Origin: Nanobdellota archaeon
GTDB taxonomy: Archaea > Nanobdellota > Nanobdellia > Woesearchaeales > WJIZ01
Reading direction: 5' to 3'
NCBI GenBank assembly: GCA_023140175.1
Contig: JAGLMD010000011.1
Span: 1-41,427 of the forward strand
DNA length: 41,427 nucleotides
The position numbers and the translations under genes are program-made. Positions 7,901-14,785 of this stretch are shown here, in pieces (the stretch's first letter is position 1; each line of letters begins with the position of its first letter). The notes beneath the pieces were generated by a model, which saw only the letters and a list, made by a program, of their open reading frames with translations, was not told the DNA's origin and made no database searches.

Positions 7901-9244
7901 ATGAAAGAAAGCAGGATTATAGCAGCAGGCATCATGGTATTGCTTGTGCTTGTCATCATCGGATGTAAAAAAATTGAGACGGGAATTGAGGTGATTGAAA
8001 AAGAAGAATTGCCTGAACAAAAAGCAGGTGAATCAGTTAGTGTAGGTTATGGTTGGAGTACAAAAGACAATCCTAAAGAGGCAGTGACAGAAGCAGTATC
8101 CTCTGTAAAGGAAAGTTTAGGTGAAAAGATTCCTGAGTATGCAATATTGTTTGCTACTGTTGGCTATGATACAGATACCCTCCTTAAGGAGGTTAAAGCG
8201 CTTTTACCTGCTACTCAAATCTATGGCGGTACTTCGTTGCTCGGAGTTTTAACTAAAGATGGCTATCATGTTGGTGAAACTGGTTCACTATCTTTACTGG
8301 CTATATCTTCCTCAAAGATAACTTTTGGTGCGGGTGGAGCTAACCTGGATGACTTTGATTCACCAAGAGATGCAGGAAAGGAGGCTATTACTTCTGCTAT
8401 TAAGAATGCAGGAAGGGAAGGAGAATTACCGAAAATTGTGTTGATTACAACTGCTCCGGGACATGAAGAAGAAATAATTCATGGAATTGAGAATATTGTC
8501 AGCAACAATACTCCAATAATAGGGGGGTCTTCTGCTGATAATGATATAACCGGAAAATGGAAACAATTTGCTAATGACAAAGTGTACAGCAATGGTGTCA
8601 GTCTGACAGCTATCTTTACTGATTTGAAAGTTAGCTTTGCCTATGATGCTGGCTACTTGATAACTGAAAACCAAGGAATTATTACTAATGCTTCAGGCAG
8701 GGTTATCTATGAAATAGATAATAATCCAGCAGCCATTGTCTACAACGAGTGGACTGGCGGCATAATAAGCGACAAGCTTGAAACAGGAGGTTCGATTCTT
8801 TCTGAAACTTCCTTTTATCCCCTAGCAAAACTGTTGCAAGCAGAAACGGAAGAGATTCACTATCTCTCTGTCCATCCATTGTCGGTTAATTTGCCAGAGA
8901 AATCTCTTACTGTTTTTACTGACATAGAACAGGGACAAGAAATTTTGCTTATGCGCGGAAATTGGGAACTTCTCTTAAATAGAGCCCAAAGCACATCGCA
9001 TAATGCTTTAGCAAATGCAAAGATTGCCAAAGGAGAGGGATATTTTGGAATCTACACTTTCTGTGCTGGAACTTTGCTTGCCATTCCCGAGGAAGAAAGA
9101 GCCAAAATGACATTGTTAATTAACAGCGAATTAGGAGGTATCCCATTTATTGGAACTTTTACCTTTGGTGAGCAGGGTTTTATTCCTGGCGTAGGAAACA
9201 TGCATGGAAACCTCGTTAATTCCATGATAATCTTCAGCGAATAA
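7901..9244 (+). CDS. FIST-domain sensory lipoprotein
   Basis: A signal sequence ends in a lipobox-like VIIGC (~residue 24). The mature part has the FIST-N pattern of a CheB-like sensory fold: AILFATVGYDTDTLLKEV, TQIYGGTSLLGVLT, then PIIGGSSADND. FIST-C follows, with IYTFCAGTLLAIPEEERAKM and GIPFIGTFTFGEQGFI near the end. FIST domains are predicted small-ligand (possibly amino-acid-related) sensory domains, often fused or adjacent to signalling proteins. A strong Shine-Dalgarno (GAGGTGAT) lies 6-7 nt from the ATG, 6 bp after the previous stop. A secreted, lipid-anchored FIST protein is unusual. The following histidine kinase is the obvious partner. Confidence 0.8.
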   Translation: MKESRIIAAGIMVLLVLVIIGCKKIETGIEVIEKEELPEQKAGESVSVGYGWSTKDNPKEAVTEAVSSVKESLGEKIPEYAILFATVGYDTDTLLKEVKALLPATQIYGGTSLLGVLTKDGYHVGETGSLSLLAISSSKITFGAGGANLDDFDSPRDAGKEAITSAIKNAGREGELPKIVLITTAPGHEEEIIHGIENIVSNNTPIIGGSSADNDITGKWKQFANDKVYSNGVSLTAIFTDLKVSFAYDAGYLITENQGIITNASGRVIYEIDNNPAAIVYNEWTGGIISDKLETGGSILSETSFYPLAKLLQAETEEIHYLSVHPLSVNLPEKSLTVFTDIEQGQEILLMRGNWELLLNRAQSTSHNALANAKIAKGEGYFGIYTFCAGTLLAIPEEERAKMTLLINSELGGIPFIGTFTFGEQGFIPGVGNMHGNLVNSMIIFSE

Positions 9245-9258
9245 GTAAAACAAAATTT

Positions 9259-9280
9259 AGCAGCTTTTTATAATGCTGCA
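9259..9280 (+). promoter_or_regulatory. GCAGC/GCTGC hairpin overlapping a TATA-like box
   Basis: GCAGC (9260-9264) pairs with GCTGC (9275-9279) across ctttttataat-type sequence. The same loop holds a TATA-like ttttataat, about 22-26 nt before the kinase ATG (9291), which has no Shine-Dalgarno. It can be read as a terminator hairpin after the FIST gene, or as a leaderless promoter for the kinase, and both may apply. Confidence 0.4.
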
Positions 9281-9290
9281 TGGATAAAAA

Positions 9291-10925
9291 ATGCAGGAGA
9301 AGAGAATAACCATATTTAGGAGAGTTTTTTTACTGATGGTTATAGTGTCCACTATTTCTGGAATTTTAATTCTATTTGTCACCGTTGTGTACCATCTCAA
9401 CGATATGGAAAGAGTCCTTATTCAACAAAACGAACTCCTTGCTGGAATTGCTTCACAAAGCATCGAAGCGGGTTATTTGGCTAAACATATCCCATTTGAG
9501 ACGATTAGAAGCATCACCGAGTCTGAAGATATTTTGTTCTTATGGGTGGTTAAGCCGGACGGAGAGGTTTACCTTTCTGATGACCCTGAGATGTGGGGGA
9601 AAAAAATCAAGGATGATTCTCTTGGCATAGGGGAGGTAATTGTTAAGGATAGTACCTCTGTTGGAGGAGAGGAACATATAAAAATTATTATACATCCCTT
9701 AAAGATTGGAGAGTCAGAAAAGAAGTGGACGCTCTACTTGGGAGTCTCATTAAAGTCGCTCACTATCGCAAGAAATAAAATGATTGTGATCAATACTATC
9801 TTATTTGTTTTAATAATCTTTTTTTCTTCTATTGTTTCTCTTTATCTAGCTAGGAGTGTTACCAAACCAATCATTGAATTAAAAAATGTTACAGACGAAT
9901 TAGCTAAAGGCAATCTGGATATTAGGGCAGAAATTAAATCAAGAGATGAAATTGGTGATCTAGCTTCTGCTTTTAATGATATGACATCTGATTTGAAAAA
10001 ATCCTATATGCATATAGAAGAACATGAACAGGCACTTGAGAATCAAGTTCAACAAAGGACACTAGAACTCCAGAAAAATGTCAAGGAGATAGAAGACTCC
10101 AAGCAGGCAGCAATAAACATGATGGAAGATGTTGATGAAACAAACAAACAATTACTGGAAGCCCAGGAAAAACTCAAGGGATATGTCAATGAGCTGGAAT
10201 CCCTGGATGTTAAGAAAGGGGAGTTTATCTCAATAACAGCACATGAGCTTAAAACACCCCTTACATCTATTAAGGGGTTTGCGGATCTTCTTCAAAATGA
10301 TAAGATAGCAGGCAATGCAAAATCAAGAAAAAATTATCTAAATATCATTCATCACGATGCTGAAAGACTAGGCAGATTAATTACAGACATTCTTGACCTG
10401 TCTAAAATCGACCTTGGTGCAATGAGATTTGAATATAGTGATATCAATCTTAGGGATGTTACAGATACAATGAGGAATCGAATTTATCCTAAGGCAGATG
10501 AAAAGAAAATAACCTTAAATTATGAAGTACCTGAGAACTTACCTACTATTACAACTGATGCAGACCGCCTTATCCAGGTTATCTCAAATATTATCAACAA
10601 TGCCATACGCTATACTTCAGACAATGGCAGGGTATTGGTAAGTGTTAAACCGGGGCAGGATGATTTTATAATTTCTGTAAAAGATACAGGTATGGGTATT
10701 CCAAAAGACCAGCTGGATAAGATATTTAATAGATTCTACCAGGTTGACTCTTCCTATACAAGAAAAGTGGGCGGATCCGGCCTTGGCCTTGCTATCTCTA
10801 AGGGAATTATAGATGCTATGAACGGCAGGATATGGGTTGAAAGTAAATTGGGAAAGGGATCTACTTTTTATATTTCATTACCTATGAAGCAGAAGAAAAA
10901 TAAGGATGGAGATACGGGCGTATAA
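9291..10925 (+). CDS. HAMP-domain sensor histidine kinase
   Basis: A 544-aa complete kinase. TM1 lies at ~12-32, with an extracytoplasmic sensor at ~33-160, TM2 at ~165-188, HAMP at ~189-240 (VTKPIIELKNVTDELAKGNLD) and a coiled coil at ~240-305. HisKA carries the phosphoacceptor His at about residue 318 (SITAHELKTPLTSIKGF). HATPase_c has N-box NIINNAIRYT, G1 DTGMGIP, F-box FNRFYQ and G2 GGSGLGLAISKG. All catalytic boxes are present. This is the only kinase in the window, and it lacks the GRELKMIELKK tail of the HAMP-only proteins. The CheY-like receivers at 11062 and 12650 are candidate targets. Such kinases in archaea are generally of bacterial origin. Confidence 0.95.
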   Translation: MQEKRITIFRRVFLLMVIVSTISGILILFVTVVYHLNDMERVLIQQNELLAGIASQSIEAGYLAKHIPFETIRSITESEDILFLWVVKPDGEVYLSDDPEMWGKKIKDDSLGIGEVIVKDSTSVGGEEHIKIIIHPLKIGESEKKWTLYLGVSLKSLTIARNKMIVINTILFVLIIFFSSIVSLYLARSVTKPIIELKNVTDELAKGNLDIRAEIKSRDEIGDLASAFNDMTSDLKKSYMHIEEHEQALENQVQQRTLELQKNVKEIEDSKQAAINMMEDVDETNKQLLEAQEKLKGYVNELESLDVKKGEFISITAHELKTPLTSIKGFADLLQNDKIAGNAKSRKNYLNIIHHDAERLGRLITDILDLSKIDLGAMRFEYSDINLRDVTDTMRNRIYPKADEKKITLNYEVPENLPTITTDADRLIQVISNIINNAIRYTSDNGRVLVSVKPGQDDFIISVKDTGMGIPKDQLDKIFNRFYQVDSSYTRKVGGSGLGLAISKGIIDAMNGRIWVESKLGKGSTFYISLPMKQKKNKDGDTGV

Positions 10926-10945
10926 ATTAGCTGAGGTGCATTATT

Positions 10946-11065
10946 ATGAAAAAGAAAGAATTAATAGTTCAACTCGAAAAGGGATCTTACTGGGAGGATG
11001 AATTTATTTAGGATTATGATAATATAGAACAAATATTTAAGCTGCTTAAAGGAAAGAAAACTTAA
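10946..11065 (+). pseudogene. Tiny ORF split by an in-frame TAG
   Basis: ATG at 10946 has a strong Shine-Dalgarno (GAGGTG, spacing ~9). It reads MKKKELIVQLEKGSYWEDEF-I, then TAG at 11009-11011. The same frame continues with DYDNIEQIFKLLKGKKT and TAA (11063-11065). Both halves look like one ~39-residue protein. It is the last gene of the sensory operon and its end overlaps the convergent receiver gene. TAG is used as an ordinary stop elsewhere here (eL40, aIF5A, the CBS gene), so a recent nonsense mutation or a genuinely 21-aa product is more likely than recoding. No homologue is recognised. Confidence 0.45.
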
Positions 11066-11433
11066 CCAAGAATCTTCTTAACTCTCCAGGCAAGATCATC
11101 GTTATCAAATGGCTTTGTTATATAGTCAGCAACATTCATTTTTTCCAATGTTTTCTTTCCAATTTCGGAAAACCTTGCTACGGTCAGGAAAGCCACTTTT
11201 AAATCCTTTGTCTTCGGGTTTTCTCTTATTTTTTCACATGTTTCCCTGCCGCTCATGCCGGGCATCATCATATCCAATATTATGAGGTCAGGTTCATTGT
11301 CCTTAAGCTTGTCAAGGCATTCATTACCGCCACCAGCAGTGGTGACTTCAAAGCCATTAGACTCAAGTACAGCTTTCACAAGCTCTACTAAGTGGGGCTC
11401 ATCGTCCACAACCATTATCTTATTTTTAGCCAT
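11062..11433 (-). CDS. Stand-alone CheY-like response regulator receiver
   Basis: 123 aa, a single receiver domain. It has the acidic pair DD at 10-11, phosphoacceptor Asp at ~54 (LIILDMMMPGM), Thr in AFLTV and the conserved Lys in TKPFD. There is no output domain, so it should act by protein-protein contact, as CheY or Spo0F do. It ends convergent with the kinase operon and lies downstream of a P-loop-less KaiC paralogue on the same strand. A TATA-like ttaataaata lies ~28 nt before the ATG, consistent with its own leaderless transcript. Confidence 0.93.
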   Translation of the reverse strand: MAKNKIMVVDDEPHLVELVKAVLESNGFEVTTAGGGNECLDKLKDNEPDLIILDMMMPGMSGRETCEKIRENPKTKDLKVAFLTVARFSEIGKKTLEKMNVADYITKPFDNDDLAWRVKKILG

Positions 11434-11476
11434 TTTATATAAGAATTATTGTATCTTATTTATTAATTTTTCCATT

Positions 11477-12025
11477 TCATGATGCCAAATCTATTGTTTT
11501 GTCAGCAAACATGCTTAAGTCTTTGAGCAATTCTTCATTGTCGACCTTGGGAATTGTTCCGTCTTTCAATACAATAAACAACTTCTTGACATTTTCCTGG
11601 TTCTTCTCCAGTGACAGCTCATGGGTAAATCTTACTATAGATGAACATTCTTCATATATAAGCAAAGTAGATATTGTATCGAATATTACAGCTCCGCAAT
11701 CCATTTCATTAACAGCTTTAGCTATTGCTACTTTTATATATTCAAGGGCAGTCGGAGCAGGCACGAATATGCAATTATTAGCTGGAGCAGGAGCCTTATA
11801 GTGGCTGCTGAGAACATCTATAAAGAAAAATTTATCTGTATTTATCTCTTTATCCTTAAGCATCTCTAAAATATCTGTATAAGGCTTGCTAAGGCATACA
11901 TAACATATTTTTTTATTGGTTTTTTCTAAAGATTTTACTATCTCTTCTAATTGTTTTAGATATTCTTCTTCATGCAGAAGGATCAATAAGAATTGGTTCT
12001 TCACTATCTCTTCTATTATATTCAT
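11477..12025 (-). CDS. RecA/KaiC-fold protein lacking a P-loop (paralogue 1)
   Basis: I take the internal ATG (MNIIEEIVKNQ) rather than the track start. It is preceded by AGAGGTGG at good Shine-Dalgarno spacing, and a TATA box (tgtttataaatg) lies upstream at ~12070. The protein follows the KaiC order: a strand (FLLILLH) where the Walker A strand should be but without GxxGxGKT, KICYVCLSKPY in place of LYLSFEES, a Walker-B-like AVIFDTISTLL, and a terminal FADKTIDL strand. It resembles the 12123, 13170 and 37132 proteins, and perhaps the archaeal DUF835 group. Without a P-loop it is probably a non-catalytic partner for receivers or true KaiC ATPases. Confidence 0.7.
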   Translation of the reverse strand: MNIIEEIVKNQFLLILLHEEEYLKQLEEIVKSLEKTNKKICYVCLSKPYTDILEMLKDKEINTDKFFFIDVLSSHYKAPAPANNCIFVPAPTALEYIKVAIAKAVNEMDCGAVIFDTISTLLIYEECSSIVRFTHELSLEKNQENVKKLFIVLKDGTIPKVDNEELLKDLSMFADKTIDLAS

Positions 12026-12122
12026 CGAATTGCCACCTCTTTGGAATAAAATAGATTTTGCGAGCTTCATTTATAAACATGGCGCATAAATTGGGATAAA
12101 AATTGGGGATTATGTGACATTT

Positions 12123-12653
12123 TCATTGCCAATGCAAAACATCAATATTGATCTTATTCTTATCAAAAATATACTTAAATGTTTTTTCGTCTCCCTGATT
12201 GCAAAGGAAGATCTGTTTTTTATTTGTAATTTTTTTTATATTCAGTAAGAAATCAGAACATTCTCCTTTTAGGATTTCCCTAAATGAAATCAGATTAGAT
12301 AAAGAGTCAAATAGAAGATAATCCGGAGAAAAGATTTTCATTTGTTTTTCTATCTCTTTTTTGAGATTTGGAAGTGTATTTGGCAAAGCGAAATAACTGC
12401 AGTTCTTATGCTCTTTTCCAGGCAGCTTAAGTATGCCTGAAATGGAGTCTATTATGAAAAATTTGTTCAGGACTATATTATTCTTGATAAACTTTTCAGC
12501 TAATGAGCCGTAAGTTTTTGAGAGGCTGACATATAGGGCAGTATGATGTTCTGATATATTTTTCAGAAACTGAAGAAATGACATATCCTGTTTTTGCCGG
12601 GGCAGCACTATTAAGAGGGTTTTATCACTACTTAAGTATTTGGCGTATCTCAT
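12123..12653 (-). CDS. RecA/KaiC-fold protein lacking a P-loop (paralogue 2)
   Basis: 176 aa. Its start overlaps the receiver gene's stop in an ATGA arrangement, so it is translated together with that response regulator. TLLIVLPRQKQDMSF replaces the Walker A loop. ALYVSLSKTYG aligns with the CYVCLSKPY strand of paralogue 1. DYLLFDSLSNLIS is the Walker-B-like strand, and the KFFIIDSISG segment is shared with the other paralogues. It is the most divergent of the four. The coupling to a receiver suggests that phosphorylated receiver and this domain work as a pair. That is inference. Confidence 0.65.
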   Translation of the reverse strand: MRYAKYLSSDKTLLIVLPRQKQDMSFLQFLKNISEHHTALYVSLSKTYGSLAEKFIKNNIVLNKFFIIDSISGILKLPGKEHKNCSYFALPNTLPNLKKEIEKQMKIFSPDYLLFDSLSNLISFREILKGECSDFLLNIKKITNKKQIFLCNQGDEKTFKYIFDKNKINIDVLHWQ

Positions 12654-13021
12654 TTTAGCGCCTTTCTTACTCTTTTTGCCAGGTCCTTATTATCAAATGG
12701 CTTTTGGATATAATCCACTATATTGTTCTTTTGAAGCAATTTTCTCTCAAACTCTGAGACATCCAGGGCAGTAAGGTATATAATTTTAATATGCTTCAAT
12801 TTTGGTTCAACTCTTACTCTTTCAGAAACAGCTACTCCTGACATGCCGGGCATCATAAAGTCCAGCAGGATAAGGTCTGGCTCTTCTATTTTCAATAATT
12901 CCAGGCATTCTTTGCCATCATGAGCAACCATGACCTCAAAATTTTCTGCCTCCAGAATTGCCTTGACTAAATTTAGGATATTGTCTTCATCATCCACTAT
13001 CATTATTTTTTTTCTGCCCAT
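12650..13021 (-). CDS. Stand-alone CheY-like response regulator receiver
   Basis: I choose ATG at 13021 (MGRKKIMIVDDED). The track's 13063 start is a TTG that lies inside the operator. The receiver has DD at 10-11, phosphoacceptor Asp ~54 (LILLDFMMPGM), Thr in IYLTA and Lys in IQKPFDN. It is closely similar to the receiver at 11062 and also lacks an output domain. It is followed, with an ATGA overlap, by a P-loop-less KaiC paralogue. Its promoter carries the ACGAACATT-type operator also found ahead of the PAS gene and of the HTH/giant-protein operon. Confidence 0.92.
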   Translation of the reverse strand: MGRKKIMIVDDEDNILNLVKAILEAENFEVMVAHDGKECLELLKIEEPDLILLDFMMPGMSGVAVSERVRVEPKLKHIKIIYLTALDVSEFERKLLQKNNIVDYIQKPFDNKDLAKRVRKALK

Positions 13022-13060
13022 TTTTACTGTTTTGCTGTCCTTTTTGGATTCTATGCTATG

Positions 13061-13081
13061 CAAATGTTCGTAATAATATAC
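13061..13081 (-). promoter_or_regulatory. TATA-like box with ACGAACATTTG operator
   Basis: On the minus strand, a tatattatt stretch runs into TACGAACATTTG (13061-13072), about 40 nt ahead of the receiver ATG. It is one half-site perfect and the other degenerate compared with ACGAACATTCG at 21253. An alternative TATA (atttataaa) lies ~35 bp further upstream. Confidence 0.5.
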
Positions 13082-13169
13082 ATACTAATATTTGCTTTTT
13101 ATAAATATTTCTTTTTATGATATCTGCAGCAAGTTTTTGTTTTATAGTAAATATTGAAGAATGGACACA

Positions 13170-13706
13170 CTATTCTTCTACTTCAACAACTTTATCTACA
13201 AACATATACAGATCCTTGATTAATTCAGAATCTATGTCTTCTTTCAATGCTATAAAAACAGCTTTGCAATTGGCAATTCTTGACTTTGTAATCGCGTTAT
13301 GGGCAAATTGGATAATTGAGTGGGCCCCTTCATAAACCAATAATGCAGAAAGAGAGTCAAATAAGGAACTATCGCATTGCTGTTCATTTAATGCTTTAGA
13401 GAAAGCAACACTTATTTCAGTCAATGCATTCGGGGCAGATACAAATATGCAGTTATCTGCATCTTTAGGAGACTGCACAGACTTTGTTAAGGTATCTATA
13501 AAAAAGAACTTAGCAGCATTAATATTGTTTTTCTCTAAGTTTGCCATCATGGAGGAATATGGCTGGTTAAAACTTACATAAGATATCTTTTTAGAAATAC
13601 CCTCCAGGCTTCTAATTATTTCCATCAGCTGAGCGGAGTAATTGTTCTTAGCCACTATAAATAATAAAATTTGATTTTCATTCACTTCTTTTATTATATC
13701 TGCCAT
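13170..13706 (-). CDS. RecA/KaiC-fold protein lacking a P-loop (paralogue 3)
   Basis: 178 aa. The N-terminus MADIIKEVNENQILLFIVAK aligns with MNIIEEIVKNQFLLILLH of paralogue 1. Walker A is absent. SYVSFNQPYSS replaces the FEES strand, AAKFFFIDTLTK is the shared middle strand, CDSSLFDSLSALLVYEG is the Walker-B-like region, and it ends FVDKVVEVEE. AGGTGATC lies just before the ATG, 8 nt after the CBS gene's stop, so the two are cotranscribed. The partner here is a CBS protein rather than a receiver, which suggests that this fold is a general adaptor or effector module. Confidence 0.7.
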   Translation of the reverse strand: MADIIKEVNENQILLFIVAKNNYSAQLMEIIRSLEGISKKISYVSFNQPYSSMMANLEKNNINAAKFFFIDTLTKSVQSPKDADNCIFVSAPNALTEISVAFSKALNEQQCDSSLFDSLSALLVYEGAHSIIQFAHNAITKSRIANCKAVFIALKEDIDSELIKDLYMFVDKVVEVEE

Positions 13707-13714
13707 ATGATCAC

Positions 13715-14659
13715 CTATTTTTCCTTAGTATGTTCAATGTTGAAAATACCCTTACTTTCTATATTTGATATTATTTCATCAATAATCGAGAATATTCCAT
13801 CTATTATATCAGTCTGGGTCACAATGCCTATCATTTTATTACCCATCATAACCGGCAATCTATTAAACTTTTTTTCCAACATCAGCATAATCTTATTTGC
13901 TTCAAAGATAGTTATATTCGGAGAGATATTTGCGAGGGGAGTTGACATGATTGTCTCAACAGTTGATTTGTTTAATCTCTCAATGTTTAAAAACATCTGG
14001 CCAATAATATCGTTTGTTGTTATGATCCCTGCTGGCCTATCATCTTCCATAATAAAGATGAAATCACTCTTCCTGGTTTTCATAATGTCCCATGCTTTTG
14101 AAACACTTTCCCATTTTTGTATGCTTATCATATCTTTATTCATCGCATGCATTATTAAACCCGGAATCCCCACATCAATAATTGTTTTTGAGGCAAATGC
14201 GTCTAATTCAGTCAAGATATCTGTCTGAGTAACAATTCCCACGAGCTTATCTTCTTCTAAAACAACCAATTTTCTAAGATTATTTTCTGACATTTTTTGA
14301 TATGCATCAAGAATAGAATTATCCGGAGATACAAATACCATCTTTTGTTCTATAACCTCTTTTACTTTTTGCTTTAAGCTTTTTTTATTGAAATCAATTT
14401 TTAAAAAGTCCATTTCGCTGATCAATCCAATCGGTTTTTTATGCTTTAATACAACTAAAGTGCCTTTGTTTTCTTTTATCATAACCTCTGCAGCCTTATA
14501 GAGTATTTTTTCATCATCTATTGTGATGACTTCTTTTTTTATTAAACATCTTATTGGTTTTTTTATCACATCATTTATTTTTTTGTAAAGGATTTTTGAG
14601 TTTTTAGATATTTTCCAGTTTCTTAGGAATTCAAAAATTGATTTAAGTTTTTCTGCCAT
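13715..14659 (-). CDS. Four-CBS-domain protein
   Basis: I use ATG at 14659 (MAEKLKSIFEFLRNW). The longer ORF reads through the structured non-coding stretch upstream. The protein is 314 aa with four CBS motifs in tandem, ending in GLISEMDFL (~100), GIVTQTDILTEL (~160), GIITTNDIIGQM (~235) and GIVTQTDIIDGI (~295). CBS pairs (Bateman modules) bind adenine nucleotides such as AMP, ATP or SAM and act as energy-state sensors. No catalytic domain is attached. It is followed at 8 nt by a P-loop-less KaiC paralogue, which may be its partner. Confidence 0.9.
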   Translation of the reverse strand: MAEKLKSIFEFLRNWKISKNSKILYKKINDVIKKPIRCLIKKEVITIDDEKILYKAAEVMIKENKGTLVVLKHKKPIGLISEMDFLKIDFNKKSLKQKVKEVIEQKMVFVSPDNSILDAYQKMSENNLRKLVVLEEDKLVGIVTQTDILTELDAFASKTIIDVGIPGLIMHAMNKDMISIQKWESVSKAWDIMKTRKSDFIFIMEDDRPAGIITTNDIIGQMFLNIERLNKSTVETIMSTPLANISPNITIFEANKIMLMLEKKFNRLPVMMGNKMIGIVTQTDIIDGIFSIIDEIISNIESKGIFNIEHTKEK

Positions 14660-14667
14660 TTTTATCG

Positions 14668-14785
14668 TTAAGTCGAGTCCATATCTGCTTGCTGAAGTGA
14701 AAAGTATTAGGCTCGACAATATAACTCGACTTAATGATTCCAAAAATTGACTAATATGGACCCGCATTATAGTTAGTCAATTTTT
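14668..14785 (-). other. Nested and crossed inverted repeats between operon genes (possible structured RNA or terminator)
   Basis: Three pairs of complementary segments lie in 118 bp. AAAAATTGACTAA (14742-14754) pairs with TTAGTCAATTTTT (14773-14785), a 13-bp stem with an 18-nt loop that covers the TGA of the upstream gene. TTAAGTCGAG (14668-14677) pairs with CTCGACTTAA (14725-14734). GTCCATAT (14677-14684) is complementary to ATATGGAC (14754-14761), in the loop of the first hairpin, so this pairing crosses the others like a pseudoknot or kissing loop. The first hairpin alone could be a terminator. The rest suggests a regulatory leader for the CBS gene or a small RNA. Confidence 0.55.

Noticed and set aside
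10946-11065. Pyrrolysine-encoding gene
   Set aside because: TAG serves as a normal stop for eL40, aIF5A and the CBS gene, and no pyl gene is visible. A nonsense mutation is simpler.
13715-14767. Longer CBS protein starting at 14767
   Set aside because: The extra 36 residues are translated from the inverted-repeat region and do not resemble protein. ATG 14659 gives a normal start.
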